From NCBI GenBank assembly GCA_037953745.1, contig JBAKBP010007185.1, forward strand, positions 1-64,000: a stretch of DNA of 64,000 nucleotides, in the 5' to 3' direction. A program made the translations under genes and the position numbers. The DNA is from Lithodes maja (Eukaryota > Arthropoda > Malacostraca > Decapoda > Lithodidae). The notes under the pieces were generated by a model. It ran no database searches and was not told where the DNA came from. It saw only the letters and a list, made by a program, of their open reading frames with translations. Positions within the stretch are counted from its first letter, which is position 1. Each line of letters starts with the position of its first letter. Shown here piece by piece: positions 24,664 through 35,329 of this stretch.

Positions 24664-24854
24664 CTAGTTGGCATGGTCGTAATCCACCGAGAAACAAGAA
24701 GTTTCTCGCTTACTTTTGGCGCTACCTGGATGTGTCGAACAGAGCCATCTATGGAGAGCGAAAAACATCAAATCTCTAATTGTTTCAAATACCGCCATCA
24801 GAGGGCATTAATGGATGGCTAAATATCCATACCACGACTTTAGTCCCAGACTGT
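24664..24854 (-). mobile_element. dispersed element, inverted copy of 18500-18690
   Basis: It reads on the minus strand from CAGTCTGGGACTAAAGTCGT (right end at about 24854) to the GGTCGTAATCCACC block. A short (GT)n run sits at its left edge. Confidence 0.65.
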
Positions 24855-24855
24855 A

Positions 24856-25263
24856 CATATTAATAGACTTAATGTACTGTACTTTACTATACTATACTAT
24901 ACTGTACTATACTGTACTGTACTATACTGTACTGTACTGTACTATGCTGTACTGTACTGTACTGTACTGTACTATGCTGTACTGTACTGTACTATACTGT
25001 ACACATTGATAGACTTAATGTACTGTACTGTACTGTACTGTACTATGCTGTACTGTACTGTACTATACTGTACACATTGATAGACTTAATGTACTGTACT
25101 GTACTGTACTGTACTATGCTGTACTGTACTGTACTATACTGTACACATTGATAGACTTAATGTACTGTACTGTACTGTACTGTACTGTACTATGCTGTAC
25201 TGTACTGTACTATACTGTACACATTGATAGACTTAATGTACTGTACTGTACTGTACTGTACTG
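24856..25263. repeat. GTACT-rich minisatellite with 65-80 bp higher-order unit
   Basis: Runs of the pentamer GTACT are punctuated by five copies of ATTGATAGACTTAATG (ATTAATAGACTTAATG in the first), giving nested pentamer and higher-order periods. Confidence 0.9.
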
Positions 25264-25276
25264 TCAATGATAAAAG

Positions 25277-25445
25277 GGCGTTACCCCAACCAGCCACTGA
25301 GAGAATCTGAAACACCTGGGGGTCGACAAACGAAGCATATGAAAAAGTGCCATTTACAGTCAATAAATGCTTCATTTTTCGACCCCCAGGTAATTCGGAT
25401 TCACACAGTGGCAGGTTGGGGGATCGAACCAGTTCACAGGTATCC
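25277..25445. mobile_element. short foldback element with box-B-like end
   Basis: Imperfect inverted arms: GTTACCCCAACCAGCCACTG pairs with CAGTGGCAGGTTGGGG, and CACCTGGGGGTCGACAAACG with TTTTCGACCCCCAGGT, around a centre near 25350. The minus strand of the right arm contains GGTTCGATCCC, a tRNA box-B-like motif, so part may descend from a SINE. Confidence 0.55.
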
Positions 25446-25559
25446 ATCTTGTGTTCTATGGTACAGTCTTGAACCATACTCTACCGCCACATCCATTTTA
25501 GGGGACAGTGGTAAATTTTTGGGGTCTATCTATATACAGTATATATCTATTAATGAATT

Positions 25560-25880
25560 ATTTTGTTTGCTCGCTAGACCTCCATCAACCTGTTAAAAAC
25601 ATCCCCTAGACCCCCTTCAAGATAAATGTGTACATTTTTCGGTAGAAAAATTTCCCGGCCAAAGGCCGGTTACTATTAAAATTACAGGATTGCTATTGCT
25701 CGCCAGGAACAAATCGACACCTAAATGTCACAGAAGGTTTTAATATTGACAAAGATATGGGACGTAAAGTCTTAAAATCGCGAAACTAGTGTGCCGAACG
25801 TCTTAAAATCTAAAAACCCAATGGGACTAAACATGACGAGGGAGAAGGGGGCCAGAAAAACCTGCCCATCCCCCCATGAA
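25560..25880 (-). mobile_element. TTC-hairpin repeat family, copy with CCGGCC stem
   Basis: It shares with 43325-43680 (opposite orientation) the block around the hairpin at 25655-25669 (CCGGCC, AAA loop on this strand, GGCCGG), the flanking CATTTTTCGGTAG sequence and the CTCGCCAGGAA motif. No coding capacity. Confidence 0.6.
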
Positions 25881-26199
25881 GCTTTGAATCTGTAAAGCCA
25901 AATTGTGAAGCCTCTGGGATATAATAGAATATTGGATTGTCTCACCTTGGTTCTATACAGATTCAAATGGATATGCAGGTATTATGGCTCATGACTGTAC
26001 CATCATAATATATGTTTCGGTGCTTTAGCCTATGTGCGTCATCAAGGACTGGAGGTCTCGAAAAGGGGCTCCGGCAGTCCTGACGCTCTTCTTGACTTAC
26101 AGTGTGGTTGGCTTGTGGCTAGGGCTAGTGGCTGTTTTTTTTTTTTTTTTTTTTTTTATATATATTTTTTTTTTCAATACCGGTAATTTAATATTTTCA

Positions 26200-26860
26200 T
26201 ATATATTTTAGTTTCCTAGCTAGACTTCCATCAAGCTTAAAAGAATACCCCCTAGACCCCCTTTCTAGATAAATGTGTACATTTTTCGGTAGATTTTTTT
26301 TTGATAATATTCAAGGACACTAGTGCGACGTTATGAGAAACAATTTATTAGGGAAAATTGGCACCAATAGATTCGCCATATTTTTCTCCATATAGTCCGC
26401 ATGGAGGATTTTCGTTATCAACAAATTGAAAAATACCCACTTCACAGACAAATACACCAAAAATCTAAGTCAAAGCGGGGGTATGGGGGCGGCAGCCCCC
26501 ACCTATAATACTAAGATAGGTTAGGTAAGGTTGTTAGGTTAGGCTAATGTCCTTTCAAAGGGGTATAGGCTAGTAAACACTAGGATAGCCTATACCCGGT
26601 CAGAGGTAAGAAGAAGAAGAAGAGTCCTGCAGTAGTCTCCTTGAATGTTACTTTTTTTTTAACAGGGTCACTATTGCGCGCTAGAAAATATATATCCACT
26701 CCTAAATGGCACGAACGGTCTTAATATATTGACAGACATGAGGCGAAAGGTCTCAAAATGGCCAAACTAACGGAACAAACGTCTGAAAATCTCAACACTT
26801 TTACACGAGGGAGGAGTGGGACCATAAAAACGGCCCATCTCCCCATAATTAACTCACTAA
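26200..26860 (-). mobile_element. TTC-hairpin repeat family, copy interrupted by the 342-bp repeat
   Basis: 26200-26309 matches the 25.6-kb copy up to TTTTTCGGTAGA, and 26655-26860 matches its continuation (CACTATTGCGCGCTAG onward). The hairpin position between them is occupied by the repeat at 26310-26651. Poly-T at 26137-26158 precedes it. Confidence 0.5.
26310..26651 (+). repeat. 342-bp dispersed repeat, copy 2
   Basis: Partner of 20041-20382. Its GC hairpin lies at 26484-26501. Confidence 0.75.
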
Positions 26861-27550
26861 CTAACTATTTGCGTCCAGTTACCCAGCCCAAATCCAATTA
26901 ATCAAGGGAGATACAAGATAGTGATGTACTTTGTGCGTGAGAGTACAAAGGAAATGAGTGTTGTGTGAGTTCATCCCTGCGCATGTCAACTATTCTTATC
27001 CATCCACAGCCAAGGTCATACTTCACAACGATATAATTTATGAGGTAAGAAAAAGTGTTTATATACAGTATTTAAGGAGGGATGGGCGTATTTATGGTAT
27101 ACCCGATAGTAGCGGAAATTATGCTTTTACATTATATGAAAAATACCGGCAATAATTGTTCATATAACATTTTAGTTATAGCTTCTATGGAGTTAAACAA
27201 AAACAAAAATTGAGTTCAGGTACGAAATTAATAAAATCCTACAATAACTTAGTAAATTGAGTATAAACCACAATCACCGCGTAAACAGTCCGTAGACTAC
27301 GAGAAACCCAACACATGAGCCAGCCGAGCCGAATGTTGTGTTGTAAGCTGATATTCTATTGGTCAATGAAATGCGTGTGGCAACGGTGACGTCTCTGTTG
27401 CCTGATGAAACATCAGTTTCGGCCATAATGGAATTGAGGAAGGGTTGCCCTCTGATCAGTGAAATTCTTTTGATGTGTGAGGGCACTAGAACATCAGCTT
27501 TTACAGGGGATTATTAATAGAACTTCCACCGTCGATAGTCCGAGGTACAG
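26861..27550. other. no recognisable gene
   Basis: A 65-codon frame at 26958-27155 and a 70-codon minus-strand frame at 27274-27486 have no recognisable domain. Nothing else is seen. Confidence 0.4.
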
Positions 27551-28081
27551 TTGGTCAAATTTCCAGCTGACCCACCCTCGCTCTGGGGCTCGCAGAATTA
27601 GCTGGCAATACTGGTGTAGTGGTGCAGGGATACTACTTGCCATTAATGTGTTACCTGTGTCTGTCCTGTATATTACTGCAAATTAGACAATGTAATGTTC
27701 ACGTTGTGAAGACTATAAATGCTCCTTCATTAAGCAGCCACCAATAAAACAGAAATATGTTATTCTTATAAAATCGAGTAAAGTATGTCGTGGCAGCCAG
27801 CAGGTTTTATATGCGTTGCCAATCAGTGGATATAATAACTTTAATATTTAAGCAAATCTACGAACTTTGGGTGAATGTTCGGGATCATATATAGCGATGT
27901 ATGCATTTTTATTGGAGATGTGCTTACTTTCCCTTGCTTAGTATATGTTCTAACAATGATATAGCCAAAATCAGATCTACCAATCCAAATCTGTGTAAGA
28001 CACACCTCCTTCCTACACCATTATTGCCTGATAATCCTGGAAGCCCCAGAGCGAGGGTGGGTCAGCTGGAACTTTGACCAA
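27551..28081. mobile_element. foldback element, arms about 75 bp
   Basis: TTGGTCAAATTTCCAGCTGA and the following ACCCACCCTCGCTCTGGGGC at 27551-27597 are inverted at 28035-28081, with weaker inverted similarity inward (GGCAATA.TGGTGTAG). The interior of about 380 bp has no ORF. Confidence 0.6.
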
Positions 28082-28086
28082 ATGGA

Positions 28087-28621
28087 TAAATCTACAGTTA
28101 TACTACCCCTATTTTGTCGCTATTCTGTTGGTACTAATGGATTAATATTATTCGTAGTAGACTTAGTATGGTTTGATGATGCGCGCAAATGTGTATTTGA
28201 CTTGAAATAGATACATTGAAGTATAACAAACCTTCGCGAACCCATAAACAGGAAACGTGAGCTGGGTTTAGACCGCTGCGCACCCATAAACAGGGAACGT
28301 GAGCTGGGTTTAGAGCATCGGTGCCAGACAGGTTAGTTTTCGGTTAGGTTAGGTTAAGTTAGGTTAGGTTAGGCTAATGTTCAAAATACTAAAATGCGAC
28401 GGTCCTTGGTATTAAACAACACTGTGTATCAAATAAAAAATAAAAAATAACAACAAATTACCTGAAAAACTCTTATCTGGTTGGTGATAAATTTTTATCA
28501 AAATATATTTTTTTCCAGTTTCCGCGTCTGCTGAACCATCCAAAAACACGCTTAAAGGCGTGTTTTGAAGGGGGGAGGTGGTGGGGGGTAGTGGGGGAGG
28601 GATAGTATAACTGTAGATTTA
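28087..28621. mobile_element. 535-bp element with 22-bp TIRs and TTAGG repeats
   Basis: TAAATCTACAGTTATACTA at the left end is inverted at the right end. Inside are a tandem duplication of an AACCCATAAACAGG.AACG block (about 28238 and 28281), six TTAGG-type units at 28335-28364 and a hairpin AAAACACGC/GCGTGTTTT at 28543-28566. No ORF. It starts 5 bp after the preceding foldback. Confidence 0.5.
28335..28364 (+). repeat. interstitial TTAGG telomere-like repeat
   Basis: Six consecutive TTAGG units with one TTAAG variant. TTAGG is the ancestral arthropod telomere repeat. Similar short runs occur near 20250, 26515, 28660-28680 (CCTAA strand) and 40955-40985 (CCTAA strand), always beside dispersed repeats. 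Confidence 0.75.
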
Positions 28622-28682
28622 CCAAAACATGACCCCTAAAACCATATTTTGTCATTACCCTAACCTAACAACCTAACCTAAA

Positions 28683-28702
28683 CTGGGGGCTGCCGCCCCC
28701 AG
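28683..28702. repeat. conserved GC-rich hairpin beside TTAGG runs, copy 3
   Basis: CTGGGGGC and GCCCCCAG pair around a TGCC loop. The equivalents at 20214 and 26484 have a GGCA loop, the reverse complement, so this copy is in inverted orientation. CCTAA runs lie at 28660-28680. Confidence 0.7.
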
Positions 28703-28867
28703 ACCCCCGCAGGGTTAGTATTGATATAGAATATGACAAAATACTAAAACTACGGTAAAAAAATGAAAAATATTAGTTCTCGGCTGATCCAAGATGGCCG
28801 CCATCACCCTTATTTAACCCACAAAGTCTAAGGAAAAATAATTTAATATGCAGCGGTGAAGACATAT

Positions 28868-28955
28868 ATTGTGGTGACTAATACTCTATGACAAAGCTAT
28901 AGTATACATATATTGTGGTGACTAATACTCTATGACAAAGCTATAGTATACATAT
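28868..28955. repeat. 44-bp minisatellite, left part
   Basis: Two units beginning ATTGTGGTGACTAATACTCT. The array resumes at 31113-31376, so it was split by the LINE insertion between. Confidence 0.9.
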
Positions 28956-31112
28956 AGCTTATGTAGCTCGGAGAGTGCTGAACGCATTACCGAGGTAATC
29001 CTATCGGGCATGGAAGCATACATTCCATTCTCTTTCTCTCAGACTAATGCTAAAAAATCTTGGTTTACTCACGCCTGTTCTACTGCTGTCCGCAATAAGG
29101 AGGAAGCATTCAAACGGTACCGACGCCTTAAAACTCAAGACTCTCATTCTTCATATGTTTCTGCCCGGAATCAAGCCAAATCTGTTCTTCGACTTGCCAA
29201 ACACTCTTTCATCAATAATAAATGCACTGAACTATCCAACTCTAGCTCTTCCCAAGCTTTCTGGCATCTAGCCAAAAACCTCTCCAACAATTTCTCTTCC
29301 TCGTCTTTCCCTCCCCTTTCCCACTCTGATGGCACAACCATCACTTCTTCCTCTGACAAAGCTAAACTCTTCGCTCAAACTTTTGCTAGAAACTCCACCT
29401 TGGATGATTCCGGTGCTATTCCTCCCTCTCCGCCCTCCTCTCTCTTACTTATGCCTAATATCCTAATCTCTTCTAAAGATGTACTTTCTACCCTCTCTGG
29501 GCTTAACACTAATAAGGCGTACGGTCCGGACGGTGTTCCTCTTGTTGTTCTCAAAAACTGTGCTTCCGTGCTGACTCCCTGCCTAGGCAAACTCTTTCGT
29601 CTCTGTCTATCCTCTAACGTCTTCCCTTCATGCTGGAAGTTTGCTCACATTCAACCTGTCCCAAAGAAGAGTGACCGCTCTCAACCCTCCAACTATCGTC
29701 CAATTGCTCTTATCTCTTGTCTTTCTAAAGTTTTTGAAACTATTCTTGCTTCCAAATTTCTTAAGCATTTCTCTTCTCATAATCTGCTCTCAGATCGCCA
29801 GTATGGCTTCCTTAAGGGTCGCTCTACTGGTGATCTTCTTTCATATCTTACTAACTCTTGGTCATCCTCCTTTCGGGACTTCGGTGAGACTTTTTCTATT
29901 GCACTAGACATATCGAAAGCCTTCGATAGAGTCTGGCATAAATCTTTAATTTCTAAACTACCCTCCTTCGGTTTCTATCCCTCCATCTGTGCCTTTGTCT
30001 CTAATTTCCTTTCCGGCCGTTCCATAGCTGCGGTTGTGGACGGCCATTGTTCACTTCCTCACCCTATAAACTCCGGTGTTCCTCAGGGCTCTGTCCTATC
30101 TCCTATTCTCTTTCTAATTTTTATAAATGATCTCCTTAACTGTACCTTAATTCCCATCCATTCATACGCAGACGACTCAACCTTACACTACTCCATTAGT
30201 TTTTCAGAACGCCCCAGCCAGCAATCCCTCAACGACAAACGTAATGTAGCCATAGAACTCTTAAATTCTGATCTAAATACTATTTCCAATTGGGGCAGAG
30301 AAAACCTTGTTAACTTTAATGCTTCCAAAACCCAATTTCTCCATCTATCTACCCGTCAGGATCTCCCAGCGGACTATCCCTTATTCTTCAACAATACAAA
30401 AATCAACCCTTCATCTTCTCTCAATATTCTTGGTGTCTCTTTTTCTTCTGCTCTCATTTGGAAGGACCATATTACCAGTCTTGCTAAGGCAGCCTCCCAG
30501 AAGCTGGGTGTGCTCAACCGCCTTAGGGGGTTCTTTTCCCCTGCACAGCTTCTTGCTCTGTACAGGGGCATAGTGCGCCCTTGTATTGAGTATTGTTCAC
30601 ATGTGTGGGGAGGTTCCTCTCACACCGCTCTCCTAGACAAAGTTGAAAGGAAGGCCTTTCGTATCATTAACTCCCGTCCACTCACCAACTCTCTGCAATC
30701 TCTCTGTCTCCGCCGCAATGTTGCATCTCTCTCGCTATTCTATCGCTACTATAATAATCAGTGTTCCTCAGAGCTATCCCAGTGCATACCACCTCCTTTA
30801 CGTAGGGCACGTGGTACCCGTCTTGCAACTCAATCCCACCCCTACTCTGTGCAACTCTCCAACCCAAGAGTGAAACGTTACTCTCAAACTTTCTTCTACT
30901 CAACATCTGAGCTCTGGAACTCTCTCCCAGAATCAGTCTTTCCCTCTTCCTATGACTTAAATTGCTTCAAACTCCGTGTGTCCAGGCATTTTGGCTCGAA
31001 CGTCCCTTGATTTTGGCCCTGTCACTCTTTCAACTATGGGGGAGGCACTCGCTATAGGCAGTTATGCCTTTTGCCTCCCTCAATCACATAGAAAAAAAAA
31101 AAATATATATAT
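28956..31112 (+). mobile_element. 5'-truncated LINE inserted in the 44-bp minisatellite
   Basis: The insert starts at about 28956, directly after minisatellite sequence, in the linker between endonuclease and RT. It ends in an A-rich tail (A12 followed by AT repeats) at about 31091-31112, after which the minisatellite resumes. This is the structure expected of target-primed reverse transcription with 5' truncation. Confidence 0.85.
29010..31010 (+). CDS. LINE reverse transcriptase, endonuclease domain missing
   Basis: A single open frame of 666 codons. Residues 1-150 are the linker normally following an apurinic-type endonuclease. RT motifs run in order: YGPDGVP (171-177), NYRPIALIS (228-236), YGFLKGRST (265-273), ALDISKAFDRVWH (298-310), SGVPQGSVLSP (355-365) and the catalytic YADD at 386-389. 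The thumb and the C-terminal region, with HVWGG and LWNSLP, follow. The overall pattern is that of Jockey/CR1-group non-LTR elements; I cannot place the clade firmly. The chosen ATG is simply the first in frame after the truncation point, not the native start. The frame is undamaged, so the insertion is probably young, but the protein lacks its endonuclease. Confidence 0.85.
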   Translation: MEAYIPFSFSQTNAKKSWFTHACSTAVRNKEEAFKRYRRLKTQDSHSSYVSARNQAKSVLRLAKHSFINNKCTELSNSSSSQAFWHLAKNLSNNFSSSSFPPLSHSDGTTITSSSDKAKLFAQTFARNSTLDDSGAIPPSPPSSLLLMPNILISSKDVLSTLSGLNTNKAYGPDGVPLVVLKNCASVLTPCLGKLFRLCLSSNVFPSCWKFAHIQPVPKKSDRSQPSNYRPIALISCLSKVFETILASKFLKHFSSHNLLSDRQYGFLKGRSTGDLLSYLTNSWSSSFRDFGETFSIALDISKAFDRVWHKSLISKLPSFGFYPSICAFVSNFLSGRSIAAVVDGHCSLPHPINSGVPQGSVLSPILFLIFINDLLNCTLIPIHSYADDSTLHYSISFSERPSQQSLNDKRNVAIELLNSDLNTISNWGRENLVNFNASKTQFLHLSTRQDLPADYPLFFNNTKINPSSSLNILGVSFSSALIWKDHITSLAKAASQKLGVLNRLRGFFSPAQLLALYRGIVRPCIEYCSHVWGGSSHTALLDKVERKAFRIINSRPLTNSLQSLCLRRNVASLSLFYRYYNNQCSSELSQCIPPPLRRARGTRLATQSHPYSVQLSNPRVKRYSQTFFYSTSELWNSLPESVFPSSYDLNCFKLRVSRHFGSNVP

Positions 31113-31376
31113 ATTGTGGTGACTAATACTCTATGACAAAGCTATAGTATACATTTATTGTGGTGACTAATACTCTATGACAAAGCTATAGTATACATTT
31201 ATTGTGGTGACTAATACTCTATGACAAAGCTATAGTATACATATATTGTGGTGACTAATACTCTATGACAAAGCTATAGTATACATTTATTGTGGTGACT
31301 AATACTCTATGACAAAGCTATAGAAACATATATTGTGGTGACTAATACTCTATGACAAAGCTATAGTATACATTTA
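31113..31376. repeat. 44-bp minisatellite, right part
   Basis: Six units starting at 31113, 31157, 31201, 31245, 31289 and 31331. One unit is 2 bp short. Confidence 0.95.
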
Positions 31377-31805
31377 GAACATTATATCCCATACGTGACC
31401 GAAAATCCAGTTTGTCCAAAATAAGTAATGATTGTGATGCATCCAGAATTTATATATTGTTTTATTGATTGCACGGATGGTGGGTTGAATGATCGCTGTT
31501 GAATATGATGTAAAGAAGTAAATGAAGTAAACATTGTGATGGATCGATAACTTATATATTGTTTTGTTGACTGCTGTTGGATATGATGTGTATTCTATGA
31601 TGCTGGAGTGAAAGGAACAGTTAAAGTTGTCTTGAGTATATTGAATGCTATGGTAGATTTGTTTTCCTATGTGTATGAGCGAGACAAAAGGCAAATCTGA
31701 CCGTAACAAGTGTCTTTCCAAAATTTAAAAAGTGACAGAGCCAAATTATGGGCGGTTAGTGGTCATCTTCTAATATTGTTTTTTTTTTGGTACATGTATG
31801 TATGT
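31377..31805. other. no gene; local imperfect duplication
   Basis: Two imperfect copies of a segment containing TTATATATTGTTTT lie about 106 bp apart (about 31429 and 31535). Nothing else is recognised. Confidence 0.4.
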
Positions 31806-33840
31806 GTGTGATGTAGGTGCTGCACGTCTTGGTCGTCTGCTGAACGATGCAGTCAAGGATTTCCGTTCAAAAAACGGGGTCAACCGGGAGTATCCAGACA
31901 GGGTAGTGTAAGTCAAATACGAACTGAAAATTCAGACAATGCACAATCAGTAACATCCAACTCTAATACTCTTAAAGTATTTTATGTAAATGCTCGTAGC
32001 ATACGCAATAAATTTTCAGATTAGAGGAAATCGTGTTTACAGAACATTATGATATAATCGGCATTACAGAATCTTGGTTAAAAAAAGGAAGACAGACTTT
32101 TTAGCCGAATATACGCTTCCTGGTTATACAATGTTTGAGAAAAGTCGGATCAATAGAAATGGAGGAGGAGTTCTGTTTTTTATAAAGGAAAGTCTTAATC
32201 CCGTCTTTATGTCAAAACCTCAAATTGCGAATATAGACATATCTTACGTACTATTAAATAATAAACGAGGAACTAAAATAACACTAGCTTTATTATACAG
32301 ACCCCCAGCTCAATCAGTGCAAACTGACAGTGAAATTTATGAACAAATTACAGAAATAAATAACATACAAGATACCGTAATTCTTGGCGATTTCAACTTA
32401 CCCGTGACTAAATGGGGCGATATTCTTACTTCACACTCTGGACACGACCTCTATGCTAACTTGCAAGAGAGTTCACTTTTTCAATTTGTACAATCTCCGA
32501 CCCGTGGTAATAATGTGCTTGACCTTGTACTCGCAACGAAAGAAGAATTAATAGAGAATTTGAATGTTGGTGATGAATTCAGTAACAGCGACCATCCTAC
32601 GATAACTTTCACTTTAAAGTTTACTAGTAACAAATCAAATAGCAGCATTGAGAAAGTCCCTAATTTCAAGAAAGCAAATTTTCATAAACTTAAATCAAAG
32701 CTTAAAGAAACTGACTGGAGCTTTCTGACTAACAATAACGACATAAATACATCTTGGGAGTGTTTCACAACCACTTACCTTAAGGCAGTGCAAGACTGCA
32801 TACCATCGAAAATACGGCGTCCAGGCCATAATGATAAGCCCAAATGGTGGAATAAAGATATTTCAGACTGTCTGCTTGCTAAAAAATTTGCTAATGATAG
32901 ATTAAAATCCTTACAAAATTACGAAGAAATTTGTAGAGCTACGACGCAAAGCCAAAAAGTTAATTAAGCAAAGTAAAAAGACCCTGGAGTTACATATTGC
33001 GAATCAAAGTAAAACAAACCCGAAAGAATTCTATAGTTATATCAGAAAGAAAAAAGTAGTTACTTCAACTGTTGGACCGTTAGTCGATGAAAATGGAGAA
33101 TACACCAAAGACGAAGTACAAATGAGTAATACCCTCAATACCTTCTTTGCATCAGTGTTTACAACCGAAGACCTCAGTGATATCCCTACACCATCGCCGA
33201 TTCAGATTGATAATTCAGATGTTCTAAGCAATATCACCGTTACAGAGAGAGAAGTATTGAATTGTTCAGATAAACTCAAGGTAAATAATACGCCTGGACC
33301 TGATACAATCTCGCCTAGAGTTCTAAAGGAAGCTAAGGATGAGCTCTCCAAACCACTGACATTGCTATTCAATGAATCCTTGCAGTCTGGGACTATGCCT
33401 GATCAGTGGAAGCTAGCCAATGTAACACCGATATTAAAAAAAGACAGCAAATCCCTACCCAGTAACTATCGTCCAATTAGCTTAATCTCAATTGTATGTA
33501 AAATGCTAGAAACGGTCATAAGAGACAGACTCGTAAATCACTTAGAGGCAAATAACTTACTTAAAGATACTCAACACGACTTTCGTAAAAAACGTTCCTG
33601 TTTAACAAACCTCTTAGACTTCTTCCACGATATCCTCAACCTCTACGATGAGAGTAAAGCTGTAGATATTATATACCTTGATTTTCAAAAGGCCTCTGAC
33701 AAAGTTCCCCACAAACGTTTTCTGCTAAAACTAAAAGCGCATGGAATACAATACGGTGTGTTGAAATGGATAGAAAATTGGCTCAGCGACAGAAAGCAAA
33801 GAGTAGTCATAAACGGTAAGGCATCTATGAGTCTATCAAA
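31806..33840 (+). pseudogene. CR1-type LINE, truncated at both ends and frameshifted
   Basis: It starts within the end of ORF1 (VGAARLGRLLNDAVKDFR equivalent at about 31816-31865) and continues into ORF2. Endonuclease motifs include NARSIRNKF, ITESWL, LGDFNLPVTKW and NSDHPTI. RT follows in the frame 33122-33871 with NYRPISLIS and YLDFQKASDKVP. It matches the intact copy at 35330-38281 closely at the protein level. Frameshifts lie near 32020, 32065 and 32940. Homology stops at about 33826, before the GVPQGS and FADD motifs, and the sequence then runs into a stretch resembling a TTAA-type MITE end (33853-33885). The 3' loss must therefore be a secondary rearrangement. Confidence 0.85.
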
Positions 33841-33975
33841 AGGCGTATCAAAACTGAATAAAATCGTCTAATAATAGCCAGTATAAACTGTCAAAACGCA
33901 TCATGATCTTCACATTCACATCTATTTTCATATAATATCTGCATTATTATTATTATTATTAATGGTAATTTTTTT

Positions 33976-34086
33976 GAAAAGATTCGCAGCGTTATTATAC
34001 ATAATTTATTAGGGAAAGTTAAGCTCTATGGAATCCTTATAATATACTCACATAGATTCCACTGTGGGAGAATAGTTTTGATAGTT
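33976..34086. repeat. left inverted repeat of a 7.35-kb segment
   Basis: About 110 bp beginning near GATTCGCAGCGTTATTATAC is repeated in inverted orientation at 41222-41330. Both copies are flanked outward by (ATT)n. Confidence 0.8.
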
Positions 34087-34136
34087 AACTATAGTTTTGA
34101 TGTAAATACTACCGCAACTACGAATCTTGTTTCCGA

Positions 34137-35159
34137 GACCTAGGCTTGGGCATACGGAGAGCCTCGGATATTGCCTCCCCAGCCTTTATCTCTTCCCTCA
34201 TCGCGACCAACGACCTTGTAGTGTCCATCCTTTCTTCTCAACCCAGAATGACACTTAATGGGGACGTAACAGCAGCGATTAACACCTGGAAGGGAAGTAC
34301 AGGAGTAGAGGAGGAGCCTCAGGGTACCTCCAGGAGCAAGCGGAAAGCGTGGGATACCATCTCGGCGAAGAAAACTCAAGAAAATCTCCTAACCAATGCA
34401 GACCCGGTTGCAAAAGCACGCCTCCAGGCAGCCGCCCGTTCGGAGAGTGGCTTGTGGTTACACGCCATCCCCATCCCACCTCTTGGAACTCACTTGGATG
34501 CTGAAGCGCTCCGGGATGCCATCGCACTTAGAGTGGGTGCGGCAGTTTGTCACCCACACACTTGCAAGTGTGGTGGGGGGATGGATGCTCAAGGTCACCA
34601 TGCCTTGTCATGTAATTACAACGCAGGCCGCCTGCCAAGACACTCTGCACTAAATGATGTCATAAAACGGGCCCTGCAGTGTGCTAACCGTGCATCAATC
34701 CTCGAACCACATGGACTTCACAGAGAAGACGGCAAACGGCCAGATGGGATGACCACTTTCCCTTACAAGAATGGCCGGTGCCTCGTGTGGGATGCCACAT
34801 GTGTTGACACTTTCTCCACAACCAACATCGCCAGAAACACCGACGAAGCAGGTGAAGCCGCCCGGATAGCAGAAAATAAAAAGCGAGAAAAATATCAAGC
34901 CATCGCCAGAAATCATCAGTTCGAGCCCCTGGCATTCGAAACTTCAGGAGTCTTCGGCCCTACCACCCTTAAGATGGTGAATGAAATAGGCCGTAAAATC
35001 AGAGAAGTTTCAGGAGAACCCCAGGAAACCCTCTGGCTCAAGCAAAGACTAGGGATGGCTATCCTCCGGGGCAATGCCACCAGCGTCATGAGCTCAGTTC
35101 GACAGGAGTACAAAGGAGTACAAAGGAGTACAAAGGAAATCAAGCAACAACAGATCTAG
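34137..35159 (+). pseudogene. R2-type LINE C-terminus with restriction-like endonuclease
   Basis: The open frame lacks an ATG start; it enters from upstream as LGIRRASDIASPAF and runs to a TAG at 35159. It carries a zinc-knuckle-like motif, CKCGGGMDAQGHHALSC (C-x-C-x8-H-x4-C), then RHSALND, a KRPDG motif and LVWDATCVDT. The order zinc motif, RH-ND, PD, downstream D is that of the restriction-like endonuclease at the C-terminus of R2-group and other early-branching non-LTR retrotransposons. No RT precedes it; sequence upstream is the inverted repeat above. The C-terminus contains a triplicated GTACAAAGGA (35106-35135). The 3' part of this insert probably extends to about 35310 and includes a perfect hairpin at 35259-35278. 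Confidence 0.6.
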
Positions 35160-35329
35160 TGACCCTTCTAGGCTGCTTGTCCTCCAAAACACTGAGGATC
35201 AAGTGTCCAAACAGTGGTTTAGAGTGGGTAAGGGAACATTGGAAAGGGAACTACTGCCCTGCCACTAATGTGGCAGGACTAGGAAGTTAGTAGGGGACAT
35301 ATGGGTTAGTAACTGAGGGGAGGATAAAG

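Noticed and set aside
26958..27155. 65-codon ORF as a small gene
   Set aside because: No recognisable domain, ordinary length for AT-rich DNA, and no supporting splice or promoter evidence that I can see.
28868..31376. CRISPR-like array (regular 44-bp repeats)
   Set aside because: Units are directly tandem with no variable spacers, in an evidently eukaryotic setting.
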